This document shows positions 23,270-31,263 of a DNA stretch of 39,823 nucleotides, piece after piece; position 1 is the first letter of the stretch, and the number at the start of each line of letters is the position of its first letter. A program made the translations under genes and the position numbers. Source of the stretch: a virus; IMG/VR virus record IMGVR_UViG_3300027736_000096, positions 1-39,823 of that record; one strand, given 5' to 3'. The notes under the pieces were generated by a model that worked only from the letters and a program-made list of their open reading frames with translations, was not told the DNA's origin and ran no database searches.

Positions 23270-25966
23270 TTAATCTAAATCGCTTACGCTTTTGTCTGAA
23301 CGCCACATTTGGCAAGACCAGTAGTTTGCTTTCCATTTTGGTCCAGGATTATCGCAACCGTGTCTAGCACGATAACTCTTTAATCTCTCAGGATCATCAC
23401 GTTTGATTTCCATATTGGGATCACCAAAACGAACAACAACAACTTTACCATTTGGTCCCATAGTGTAGACACCAAACTTCTTTGGACCATCAGGTGTTCT
23501 AAATGGATCATTCATCTTAACGGACTTACCTTGATATTCTGCTTCGTTGACAACTTGTTCCCAATCAACTTCTTCTGCTACTTCTTCGCTAACAGGAACA
23601 CAATTTGGAACACTCTTACCATTTTTCATTTTTGTTCCAACTTGCTTGTATCCATCCCAACATGTACTGCCGTCCGAACCTTCTTCTATGCAATCATCAC
23701 AACATGCATCTTCTTTTTGATGATCTGCAAGTTGAACGTCTGTTGGTTGACCAGGAGTGTCTGCGGCATACTTTTGACGCAATGCATCTGTACCCCACTC
23801 TAATGCTTCAGCAAATTTAGAAAACTGTTCATTTGATCTCACTTTAGATGCTAAGTCGCTATCTGCTTTGCCCCAAGTGCCAGAACCTTTTGTGATAAAT
23901 GAATTGACTCTAGCGAATGCCCATTGTTGTGGTGTTGTTCCAGGACGATGCCCACCTTGCCATGCGGCCATACCACGATCATAAACCTTTTTCAATATAC
24001 CATAAGAAATGCCAGACTTTTCCGATTTCTTTTTAAGCCCTTCAATCTCTTCTAAGAGTGGCTTGAATTCTTCGTAGTATTGACCAAAATCTTCTGCTTC
24101 TATGCCATCAAGATAGTCATCAAGTTCACCGCTATACTCACCATCATCGTCTTCTTCTTCGCCATCATCAGAATATTCGTCTTCAAATTCTAGATAGTCA
24201 TAGACAGTTGAAATGTAATCAGATGCTTTTGTAATTTTAGAGAGAACCCATTGTTCTGGTTCTTCGTCCATCATATCTAATTTTTCAATTAAATCTTCTG
24301 CGTCATCTACAATGTTTGCGAGTTCAATTTGTGCCATTCTGATACCATCTGACTCAGTATCGTCATAGTCTTCTTCATAGTCATCATAGTCTTCGCCAAT
24401 CAATTTCATACCAGTTACATCTTGAATTAACTTCCAAGCGGCAGTTTGATTTTTATCGGCAATCAGTTTTTTAAGTTTTTCTTTTTGATCTTTTGTTGCA
24501 ACTTCAAAGAACTTCATCATTTCCATCATGCCAATGTTGCCTTTGTATGCGGCTTCATAGACAGATTCTCTTTGCAATTGTGTCTTTGTCATTCTAAACA
24601 ATGCGTCACTTGATGTTACCATATCAAGTAATGTTGTCAGCAAATCATTTGTTGCATTACGCTCCGTTGGACTTAGTGTGTCACCAGACTTTAATTTTTC
24701 AACTGAACGTTTGATAACTGTTAGTAATGCTTTGTCTGCTAGACCCATGCGAACCAATTGGTCTAGCCTAGACATTTCTTTTTTATCAACTGCTTCACCA
24801 TACATCTGTTTGAATTTGAGTGTGTGCTTAGATTGTTGCATACCCTTTTCACGGGCTTCTTTATCACCAGGCGCATCTTTGTATGCACTCTTATCGGAAT
24901 CCGATTTAGGTCCATTTACTGCAAAGTGTGATGCTCTAGCATCTTTCGTATTTTTATCTAAGCCTTTGTAATATTTACTTGGCTGTGTTCCTTCTTTATC
25001 TTTAACATCTTTGTCTTGCGGTAGAGTTGGCTTCTCAACAATGAAGTTTGAAAAAACAACATTAACGTCTTCTTTACGCATTGATGCTTGTTGTCTACGT
25101 TGAATTTCCAACTGCCTGACTTGAGGTATTAGTCTTGTTGCAATCTTTTTAATAACTGGCGTGATCTTTTGCAATCGTGTATCGATAGTAATCTTTTCGC
25201 CAGCACTTAAATCTGCATAATGTTTACCGCCAGCAAGTCTATCACGGAACATCTGATAAGCACGATTGATTGCTCTTCGTTGCAATGTTTTAGCATTACC
25301 ACTACGCTTTAATGACATAGCCCTTGCTCTTGCAAGTCTTTTTGACATACGCCTTGCTCTATTCGCTCTACCCATTCTAGCAGAGTAACTCAGTACTGCT
25401 TCGTTTTGTTCTAATTCTTCTTTCAAATTCATCCCCTTTTTAACTGCGTCAAATAATGCTTTGGCATCTTTGTCCGACAATTTTGATGGTACACCTTGTT
25501 TAAAACTATTGAAGTCATTGGATGCAACAAAGCCACGCATCTTAGAACCTGACATACCAGTTACGCCTTCTGCATCAGGATCACGTTCGCCGGCTGAAAT
25601 AACTTCAATAGTTTTAAAGGTAAAATCTTTACCATTGTACTTATTTAATAATGTTTTGAATTCTGGAATTCGATCACTACCTACGACAACAACTAGCGTA
25701 TCATATTTACCAGACAACTCTTTAGCAACTTCAATGATTGTTCTTGCGGCTGAATTCTGAACCATAGGTCCGAATGCTTTCTTTGCGAACTTAACTTTTG
25801 TTGCAAAGTCTAGGGGATCTTTTTTGGGATTTGTACTGTGGGAAAGATACAGTTTAGCATCGGCATTGCGCTTGAATGCTTCGTTCTTGATTTTATCGGC
25901 TAGTTTTTCATGACCGTTTGTCATTGGGTTCATGCGCCCGAATGACGTAACTACTGTTTCTTTCAT
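23270..25966 (-). CDS. 898-aa multidomain virion-type protein with N-terminal nucleotidyltransferase domain
   Basis: Domains in order: residues 1-165, a HIGH-family nucleotidyltransferase (GRMNPMTNGH with N17-H19, GSDR 96-99, SGSKMR 139-144), NMNAT-like; 195-300, a very Arg-rich block (RANRARRMSKRLARARA) common in T4-like phage head proteins; about 525-650, an extremely acidic region (Asp/Glu/Tyr); 652-706, a DUF5824-like block (ISYGILKKVYDRGMAAWQGG then HRPGTTPQQWAFARVNSF); 754-791, a Cys-rich part ending KNGKSVPNCVP; 820-888, a C-terminal domain with GPKKFGVYTMGPNG, FGDPNMEIKRDDPE and a final CQMW. It looks like a polyprotein of head-core or virion modules. A late promoter stands 61 bp upstream. 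Confidence 0.78.
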   Translation of the reverse strand: MKETVVTSFGRMNPMTNGHEKLADKIKNEAFKRNADAKLYLSHSTNPKKDPLDFATKVKFAKKAFGPMVQNSAARTIIEVAKELSGKYDTLVVVVGSDRIPEFKTLLNKYNGKDFTFKTIEVISAGERDPDAEGVTGMSGSKMRGFVASNDFNSFKQGVPSKLSDKDAKALFDAVKKGMNLKEELEQNEAVLSYSARMGRANRARRMSKRLARARAMSLKRSGNAKTLQRRAINRAYQMFRDRLAGGKHYADLSAGEKITIDTRLQKITPVIKKIATRLIPQVRQLEIQRRQQASMRKEDVNVVFSNFIVEKPTLPQDKDVKDKEGTQPSKYYKGLDKNTKDARASHFAVNGPKSDSDKSAYKDAPGDKEAREKGMQQSKHTLKFKQMYGEAVDKKEMSRLDQLVRMGLADKALLTVIKRSVEKLKSGDTLSPTERNATNDLLTTLLDMVTSSDALFRMTKTQLQRESVYEAAYKGNIGMMEMMKFFEVATKDQKEKLKKLIADKNQTAAWKLIQDVTGMKLIGEDYDDYEEDYDDTESDGIRMAQIELANIVDDAEDLIEKLDMMDEEPEQWVLSKITKASDYISTVYDYLEFEDEYSDDGEEEDDDGEYSGELDDYLDGIEAEDFGQYYEEFKPLLEEIEGLKKKSEKSGISYGILKKVYDRGMAAWQGGHRPGTTPQQWAFARVNSFITKGSGTWGKADSDLASKVRSNEQFSKFAEALEWGTDALRQKYAADTPGQPTDVQLADHQKEDACCDDCIEEGSDGSTCWDGYKQVGTKMKNGKSVPNCVPVSEEVAEEVDWEQVVNEAEYQGKSVKMNDPFRTPDGPKKFGVYTMGPNGKVVVVRFGDPNMEIKRDDPERLKSYRARHGCDNPGPKWKANYWSCQMWRSDKSVSDLD

Positions 25967-26026
25967 GGAGTTTTCCTTAGACTTATCCCAAACAGGTTTG
26001 CCTTAGCCTTACTGTTCAATATCATT

Positions 26027-26034
26027 TATTTATA
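26027..26034 (-). promoter_or_regulatory. T4-type late promoter
   Basis: Exact TATAAATA on the minus strand in the 152-bp intergenic region 25967-26118, 61 bp before the 898-residue gene. The remainder of that region shows no gene longer than 15 codons; directly after the upstream stop a small 5-bp hairpin (GGTTT/AAACC) is seen without a T-run. Confidence 0.75.
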
Positions 26035-26118
26035 ATTACCTTTATTTACAGCATATCTGCCTAGTATTTACGTGTCCCGAGTTATACATAAAGGTGTCCG
26101 GTTTCAATTTAAACCTTA

Positions 26119-27345
26119 TTACCTCTGCCAACCTTTAATAACATCAGGCGAGAAATTAGCGTAACTGAACTGCATTCTGTCAACCAGTTTGACTGCATTG
26201 CCTTTAATCTTATCGATTGCTACGTATCCCTCAACACCAGTCACTTCGTAGCCTTTCTTTGTCAACAAGAAAGTATTCAACGTCTTAACTTCATCCATCT
26301 TCTTAATTAGAATCAACTTCGCTTCTGCTAAGAGATTCATCATTGTGAAAATGTCTTCTAAGTGTGTTTTGTTTTTGGCAGAGAAAAACTTCAAAACGTT
26401 TTGTTTCTTTAGCATTTGAGTAGCACGACCTTTTTCGCCTTTGCCTTCTGCTTGCTTTTCATAATATGAATCAACGTAGTCAATCAATTCTGCTACGTGC
26501 GTTTTTACGTTTGTGATTTTTAACTGTTGACGCACTTTAGAGTTGTTGAATGTTTTGATTCTTTCAATCAAATCTGCATCTGAGTTGATGTAGTTTAGAG
26601 TTTTAGCATCCAACTTTTGAAATATTTTACCTGCTTGGGATAGAATTGCTGTTACTTGATTAGTTTCTTCCTGTGTCATTGTTGCTTTACCCGACACATC
26701 ATGATAATCTACGCCTGTCATCCAAACGTTAGGATTTTGTGTGAGTGAGCCGATAACATCCTTACCAAAGACTGCTTTCATTGTTTCAAATGAATTGCCT
26801 TCGTAAATTGTGTGCCATACGACACCAATTTTTGCTCTTTTTATGTTCTTAGCGAGTTCACTTTCTGCTGGAACTGCGTATACAATTGTATTCGGATGAA
26901 ATGTTACATACGATTCGCCATCAATTGTTTCTGTTTTTAAATCGTTTGCAGTAAACAATAAGTCGCCTTGAATGACGCCTTTGATTCCTATCTTAGGCAA
27001 CCACATTAAACATGCTTTGAGTTTTTCTGCTAGATCGCCTGAAGTGTCTGCTTCAATATCAGCAAATGTTTTATAGACTTTTGGATTTTTATTGAAGACA
27101 CCCTTCTTCGCAACAAAGAATTTGCCGTCTGTTGGGTCTTGTCCTGCGAATACTGCTGGCGCACCATCCCATTTGACTGTAACGTCAACTTTCTTTTCGG
27201 AATGACCGGCAAGCATGTCACGTACTGCTCTGAGTGCGTTTATGCTGTCTCTTGTGCCTTGAACACCACCATTTAGAACATCGTCTTCCGCATGTTCCAT
27301 GTGTGTGTTTTTTTGTTCTATAAGATAATCAGTAAATTTTTTCAT
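26119..27345 (-). CDS. DUF6267-like protein with covalent nucleotidyltransferase (ligase-like) motifs
   Basis: A 408-residue protein that resembles, from memory, the DUF6267 family of T4-like phages. It has a set of motifs of ATP-dependent ligases and capping enzymes: VKWDGAPA with K58-D60-G61 as motif I, AKKGVFNK (79-86), VIQGDLLF (124-131) as motif III-like, VEGYVAIDK as motif IV-like near residue 370, and a final AVKLVDR as motif V-like. An RNA or DNA ligase-type adenylation of K58 is therefore likely, with unknown target. It is late-expressed: a TATAAATA box and an RBS-covering hairpin are directly upstream. It ends 152 bp before the 898-residue gene. Confidence 0.78.
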   Translation of the reverse strand: MKKFTDYLIEQKNTHMEHAEDDVLNGGVQGTRDSINALRAVRDMLAGHSEKKVDVTVKWDGAPAVFAGQDPTDGKFFVAKKGVFNKNPKVYKTFADIEADTSGDLAEKLKACLMWLPKIGIKGVIQGDLLFTANDLKTETIDGESYVTFHPNTIVYAVPAESELAKNIKRAKIGVVWHTIYEGNSFETMKAVFGKDVIGSLTQNPNVWMTGVDYHDVSGKATMTQEETNQVTAILSQAGKIFQKLDAKTLNYINSDADLIERIKTFNNSKVRQQLKITNVKTHVAELIDYVDSYYEKQAEGKGEKGRATQMLKKQNVLKFFSAKNKTHLEDIFTMMNLLAEAKLILIKKMDEVKTLNTFLLTKKGYEVTGVEGYVAIDKIKGNAVKLVDRMQFSYANFSPDVIKGWQR

Positions 27346-27349
27346 TAGA

Positions 27350-27368
27350 GTCCACCGTTGCGATGGAC
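27350..27368 (-). promoter_or_regulatory. Hairpin covering the ribosome site of the ligase-like gene
   Basis: Minus strand GTCCATCG, loop CAA, CGGTGGAC: eight pairs including one G-T. The 3' arm holds the probable ribosome site GGTGG, 6 nt before the ATG. By T4 spacing a late transcript starts near 27363 and lacks the first five bases of the 5' arm. Confidence 0.6.
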
Positions 27369-27376
27369 TATTTATA
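27369..27376 (-). promoter_or_regulatory. T4-type late promoter
   Basis: Exact TATAAATA on the minus strand, 24 bp before the ligase-like gene and immediately after the stop of the 112-residue gene. Confidence 0.8.
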
Positions 27377-27377
27377 A

Positions 27378-27716
27378 TTATCTACGCATTAACGCTTGGT
27401 CTTTTGCATCATCATCGGAGAAGATGGGTACTGCATTAGATTTATGTAACGTGCCAATCCCAATCATCTTGTCGCCAGTGTAAACTTTGCCATAAACAGG
27501 CTTAGTGCAATTGTCACCGAATGTTGCTAAACTAGGATGACGTACAGTTTCACGTACATATGGTTTTGGAGGTTTGTATGCTTCTACCTCTTTAGGTTTT
27601 TTAAACCCTTTAGAGAATGAAGTTGTCGGCAAGGAATCTTTCCACTTCTGATATTCCGCCATCTTCTTTGCGGGAACTTTTTTCTTTTTTGATTTTTGAT
27701 ATGTGTATATTAGCAT
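27378..27716 (-). CDS. Conserved small phage protein of unknown function
   Basis: A 112-residue basic protein starting MLIYTYQKSKKKKVPAK, with a Pro-rich middle (AYKPPKPYVRETVRHPSL) and a C-terminal block VYTGDKMIGIGTLHKSNAVP followed by FSDDDAKD. This combination is, from memory, conserved in marine T4-like phages. The ATG at 27716 is chosen (the frame opens at a TTG at 27725). Its first 107 bp overlap the end of the GATase-like gene in another frame. Function unknown. Confidence 0.72.
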   Translation of the reverse strand: MLIYTYQKSKKKKVPAKKMAEYQKWKDSLPTTSFSKGFKKPKEVEAYKPPKPYVRETVRHPSLATFGDNCTKPVYGKVYTGDKMIGIGTLHKSNAVPIFSDDDAKDQALMRR

Positions 27717-28362
27717 CGTTTTCAATCAATGTGTTTACAAAATCTAACAATAATTTATGGTTTCTTTCTTCATGCCAATGTTTTGATAAGTATGCTCTAG
27801 GGTTTTCATACCAATACTTTTGACTCTCTGGATGACAACCTATTATACCTACTCTGTTTTGAATGATTGCCATAGCATCACCATTTGCATAAGTAGATAC
27901 TATTTTAGCACGTTCTAGATCACCTGTCAATGCACATCCATCATAGAAGAAAATCGTTTCAGGTTTGCCGTTCCATGTTACATTTGCTACGGTAGAATAT
28001 GATCTGCGAATGTCTGCTGTTTTTTGTTTAATATATTGAACAGGTTCAATGCCGTCTAATATATCAAAATACTCACTTCCAGCCCAATACGCACCCATGC
28101 ATATTCCTAGATAATATCCTTTAGACTCTACAAAATCTGCTATCATGTTAGCACGTTTGCGTCTAAAGAATTTATCATAAGAACTTACATCACCGATACC
28201 TCCAGGAAATGCAACAATATCTGTAGTGTTTAAAACTGTGGATAAATCATCATCGATATTGAATAAATTAATATTGTAATTTGGCAACAAAGCCTTAATC
28301 ATACCCTCACAACAATCCTGAGAACATTCTGGATGATTGATGAAAATTGATATAGTTTTCAT
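27610..28362 (-). CDS. Class I glutamine amidotransferase-like protein (BPL_N type)
   Basis: A 250-residue protein with a complete GATase-like triad: LGICMGAYWAG with C88, and GCHPESQKYW with H177 and E179. The sequence FPGGIGD (52-58) and the pattern around the cysteine resemble the biotin-protein-ligase N-terminal (BPL_N) branch rather than true glutaminases. The natural substrate of this branch is not established. The last 36 residues are basic and overlap the next gene by 107 bp. Start overlaps the upstream stop by 1 bp (TAATG). Confidence 0.78.
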   Translation of the reverse strand: MKTISIFINHPECSQDCCEGMIKALLPNYNINLFNIDDDLSTVLNTTDIVAFPGGIGDVSSYDKFFRRKRANMIADFVESKGYYLGICMGAYWAGSEYFDILDGIEPVQYIKQKTADIRRSYSTVANVTWNGKPETIFFYDGCALTGDLERAKIVSTYANGDAMAIIQNRVGIIGCHPESQKYWYENPRAYLSKHWHEERNHKLLLDFVNTLIENDANIHISKIKKEKSSRKEDGGISEVERFLADNFIL

Positions 28363-28562
28363 TAAGCCATTTTATCTACATTCTGTCCATTACGATTCAT
28401 CATACGATTATTTTCAATTCGTGCTTGTTCTGCCACTTCACGTATTTGTTTATTTCTACGTTCTTCTAGTCTTAATTCGTCAAGTCTGCGTTCTGCATTT
28501 TTAATTTGCATGTTACGATATATCTCAGCATTGTATTCTGCAATTCGATTAATAGTTGTCAT
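28362..28562 (-). CDS. Small coiled-coil protein
   Basis: A 66-residue protein, almost entirely a charged helix (Arg/Glu/Asn, with repeated Ile/Leu spacing), starting MTTINRIAEYNAEIYRNMQ. It is coupled on both sides: ATGA with the membrane protein upstream and TAATG with the GATase-like gene downstream. No function known; a nucleic-acid or protein-binding helix is possible. Confidence 0.65.
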   Translation of the reverse strand: MTTINRIAEYNAEIYRNMQIKNAERRLDELRLEERRNKQIREVAEQARIENNRMMNRNGQNVDKMA

Positions 28563-28852
28563 TTGAATACCAGTAGTGCTAATACAATTGATTGTAAGAA
28601 AAATCCTAAACCATTACTTACCATATACAGCCGATCTTTAACGATAGCAGAACGAATAAAGAATAAGAGTAATCCAGACCAGATAAAAAGTACCATGCTT
28701 AATGGAGGCAATGCAACCGCATCACCCATAATAGCACCATACGTGATTGGCAAAGTAGAACCGTGAATTAACACAAGTCCTAGCCAACCACATATCTCAC
28801 CAAAGTTTAAAACGATTTTTTGCCAAATTTCTGAGAATTTAATATTGTACAT
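28559..28852 (-). CDS. Small three-segment membrane protein, paralog of 5235-5528
   Basis: A 97-residue hydrophobic protein with about three spans (residues 20-38, 48-68, 76-95). The frame runs up to an ATG at 28942 that overlaps the helicase stop, but a sigma70-type promoter (28877-28905) lies inside that extension and the ATG at 28852 has an AAAAGGG site, so the shorter start is likely for the promoter-driven form. Length, the FxE.(C/..)W segment, the PPL...IW block and the final SI(G/V)LA block match the protein at 5235-5528. Function unknown. Confidence 0.68.
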   Translation of the reverse strand: MYNIKFSEIWQKIVLNFGEICGWLGLVLIHGSTLPITYGAIMGDAVALPPLSMVLFIWSGLLLFFIRSAIVKDRLYMVSNGLGFFLQSIVLALLVFK

Positions 28853-28876
28853 TATTGAAGCCCTTTTCATTATTAC

Positions 28877-28905
28877 ATCATAACTCATCTTGGGTGGTAA
28901 GTCAA
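28877..28905 (-). promoter_or_regulatory. Sigma70-type early promoter
   Basis: Minus strand TTGACT (28905-28900), 17 bp, TATGAT (28882-28877), one mismatch in each box. It would start transcription near 28870, upstream of the membrane-protein ATG at 28852. Confidence 0.7.
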
Positions 28906-28938
28906 GTTCTTTCTCAGAAGTGTTGTTTTTATGCAACA

Positions 28939-30345
28939 TCATACTTTAAACCCCTGAAAGTTTCTCGACCTCTCACGTTTACCAAAATCAGTCTTATCAA
29001 ACGCTGGACCAGTATCAACTTGTCCACTATCTGAGATATCAGATTGTGCGCTTTGCTCAACATCATAAAGTTTCATTTTTGCTCTATCAACACCGATAAC
29101 AAATCTTTTATTAGTGGTTGGATCATTGTATCGATTCTTTAATTGCTTGACCATGATTTGATTCATTGCTTCAAGTTCTTCAGTACTAATCAAAGCAAAC
29201 ATCAAGTCAGCAGTAGCAGGCAGACCAAATGATTCTGAAGTATCTTCAAGTCCAACGTCTGAGTTTGTGAAACCACTTCTCGTTGTTTGTGTAGCAGAAA
29301 CAACTGGCACTTTATGTTCAACTGCAAGCCCACGCAATTCTTCTGCAATTGCTTTAATGTATGTGTAAGAGTTTACACTATTACCTTGCTTGACACGGGA
29401 AGATGAACAGATATTCAAGTAATCGATGTAGATGATATCGGGAATGAATTGTCGTTTCAATTTCAACTCATTCAACAAGTGCTTGAAGTGCGTTACGTTT
29501 GCACTAGCAGTTGGATATTCTTTAATGATCAACTTACCATCTGTCTTCTCACGAATACGATCAACTTTACTAATGTAAGTTTCTTTTGCAACACCAATCA
29601 GTCTGTCAACTTCAACGTTCATTAAGTTAGCATCGATACGTTCTGCAATACGTTCTTCAGCCATTTCAAGTGTAATGTACAAAACGTTTTTGCCGATTGT
29701 AAGATTGGCTGCCGCACAATGACACATGAACAATGACTTACCAACACCAGTGCCAGCAAGAACAATGTTTAAAGATTTTTGTGGGAGTCCACCTTTAGTG
29801 ATTCGATTTAAGTAATCTAAGTCAAAGGGAATACGTTGTTCGACTCTATGGTAAAAGTCATAGCGGTCTTCAGCATCATCAATAAAATCATGCCCAACAT
29901 GATTATCAAATGATACCGATAAAGCATCGGCGAGGATTGACGGGATCGCACCTTTGTCGAGTTTCTCTTTTGTATCAATCTTGTTATCCAAGATTTGAAT
30001 CGATTGCATAATGCCATTGTAGATTGCTTTCTCTTGACAAAAACCTTCTGTTGCATCTACTAACCAATTTGTATCACCGATATCTTCGTGAACACAAACT
30101 TCATCAACTAACGAAATTGTTTTCTTATGTTGTTCGTCTGTTAGATTAACTTTCTTGTCAATCTCAATTACTAATGCTTCTTTTGTTGGCATCGTATTGT
30201 ACTTAAGAACATAACCATTGATTTGTTCGTACAACATTTTTTCTGAAGATTCGGAAAAATATTCTGCTTTGATAAAAGGCAGAACCTTGCGTGTATACTT
30301 ATCGTCCAATATCAGATGCTTTAGAATCTTCTTCTCTAAGTTCAT
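28939..30345 (-). CDS. 41: Replicative DNA helicase, T4 gp41 (DnaB-like)
   Basis: A 468-residue hexameric helicase that unwinds the fork and works with primase gp61. The RecA-like core has Walker A GTGVGKS (198-204), LYITLEMAEERIAERIDANL as the conserved post-Walker segment, and DIIYIDYLNI as Walker B; QLKNRYNDP-like residues near the end fit the DnaB H4 loop region. The ATG at 30345 is chosen with AAAGG upstream; it overlaps the upstream gene by 47 bp. It ends with an overlap to the extended membrane-protein frame. Confidence 0.93.
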   Translation of the reverse strand: MNLEKKILKHLILDDKYTRKVLPFIKAEYFSESSEKMLYEQINGYVLKYNTMPTKEALVIEIDKKVNLTDEQHKKTISLVDEVCVHEDIGDTNWLVDATEGFCQEKAIYNGIMQSIQILDNKIDTKEKLDKGAIPSILADALSVSFDNHVGHDFIDDAEDRYDFYHRVEQRIPFDLDYLNRITKGGLPQKSLNIVLAGTGVGKSLFMCHCAAANLTIGKNVLYITLEMAEERIAERIDANLMNVEVDRLIGVAKETYISKVDRIREKTDGKLIIKEYPTASANVTHFKHLLNELKLKRQFIPDIIYIDYLNICSSSRVKQGNSVNSYTYIKAIAEELRGLAVEHKVPVVSATQTTRSGFTNSDVGLEDTSESFGLPATADLMFALISTEELEAMNQIMVKQLKNRYNDPTTNKRFVIGVDRAKMKLYDVEQSAQSDISDSGQVDTGPAFDKTDFGKRERSRNFQGFKV

Positions 30346-30646
30346 TTTTATACCTTTTCTCTGCTTCAACTAGGGACACTCTAAGAATGTCATTGAGAAT
30401 GACACCTAAGACTTTTTCAAACTCTTCATTGCCATGAAGATTTTTACTCTCTTCATTCATTATATCATAGTTGAAACTAATTGAATACGTCCCATCAGGA
30501 TTTTCTTCTTCGGCAAATGTAATTTCGCCAAAATGAAATTCGGTATCTTTAAATTCGCCAGTGGTAATCTTAATCGTTGCGATAACATCTTGTTCTCGGT
30601 ATCGAACATCTGTCTCTGTAATAATATAATCTTCATCAATTTTCAT
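30299..30646 (-). CDS. Small acidic protein of unknown function
   Basis: A 115-residue acidic, beta-rich protein starting MKIDEDYIITETDVRYREQD. No known domain. It lies between the oxygenase (2 bp gap) and the helicase (47-bp overlap), so its last 15 codons share DNA with the helicase start. A helicase-associated role is possible from position only. Confidence 0.7.
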   Translation of the reverse strand: MKIDEDYIITETDVRYREQDVIATIKITTGEFKDTEFHFGEITFAEEENPDGTYSISFNYDIMNEESKNLHGNEEFEKVLGVILNDILRVSLVEAEKRYKNELREEDSKASDIGR

Positions 30647-30648
30647 TT

Positions 30649-31263
30649 TTAAAGTCCGCTAACATTCACATTAACTGTTATACGATTTTTATGATTCACT
30701 GGACTATTAGATGCGTGATATAAATCTCCATTAAAAACAACCAAACGTCCTGCTTTAGGTTCAATAGTTTTCTTTACTGTCCAAGGCGCACTCTTCTCAT
30801 TAAAAATAATTGTATCGCCATCAGAATCATTTGCGAAATAAAGAAAAACTGAATGTTTTTTATTATCATCTTTATGTGGAGTGTGATATGATTTCTTTTC
30901 AGAATCTTTAATAGTTGGATACAAATTTGTCTTGCATCGCAAAATATTTACGCCACCCTCAAATGCATGTTCATTGCGTAGTTTGTGAACGCCAATATTA
31001 ACAATAAATTTACAAATTTCAAACCAGTCAGATTGAGTTCCATCTGGATGAAGAAGCCAATGCGTAAAGAATGGTGCTTCATATGAATGATCATCATTCA
31101 ATTTAACATATTCATATTGAGGTGGATGTGTTGTATCTTGTGAGTGCCAACTGAAGTTTGAATTCAATACCTCATTTTGAATTTTTTCAATATCTTCTTC
31201 ATTAAGAAAATTGTCAATAACAATGATCTCATTGTCACCCGTTAAAAAGTCATTAATCTTCAT
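30649..31263 (-). CDS. 2-oxoglutarate/Fe(II)-dependent oxygenase
   Basis: A 204-residue prolyl-4-hydroxylase-like oxygenase. The iron ligands are HKD (H130, D132) and H183 (LYHAS), and R194 ([10 protein letters not shown]) is the 2-oxoglutarate-binding arginine. The substrate is unknown; phage members might hydroxylate proteins or nucleic acids. It overlaps uvsX by 11 bp, so it is made with recombination genes. All key residues are present, so it should be active. Confidence 0.9.
   Translation of the reverse strand: MKINDFLTGDNEIIVIDNFLNEEDIEKIQNEVLNSNFSWHSQDTTHPPQYEYVKLNDDHSYEAPFFTHWLLHPDGTQSDWFEICKFIVNIGVHKLRNEHAFEGGVNILRCKTNLYPTIKDSEKKSYHTPHKDDNKKHSVFLYFANDSDGDTIIFNEKSAPWTVKKTIEPKAGRLVVFNGDLYHASNSPVNHKNRITVNVNVSGL

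Noticed and set aside
25967-26118. Possible small gene or terminator in the 152-bp gap
   Set aside because: The longest start-to-stop frame is about 15 codons and the GGTTT/AAACC stem lacks a T-run; only the late box is supported.
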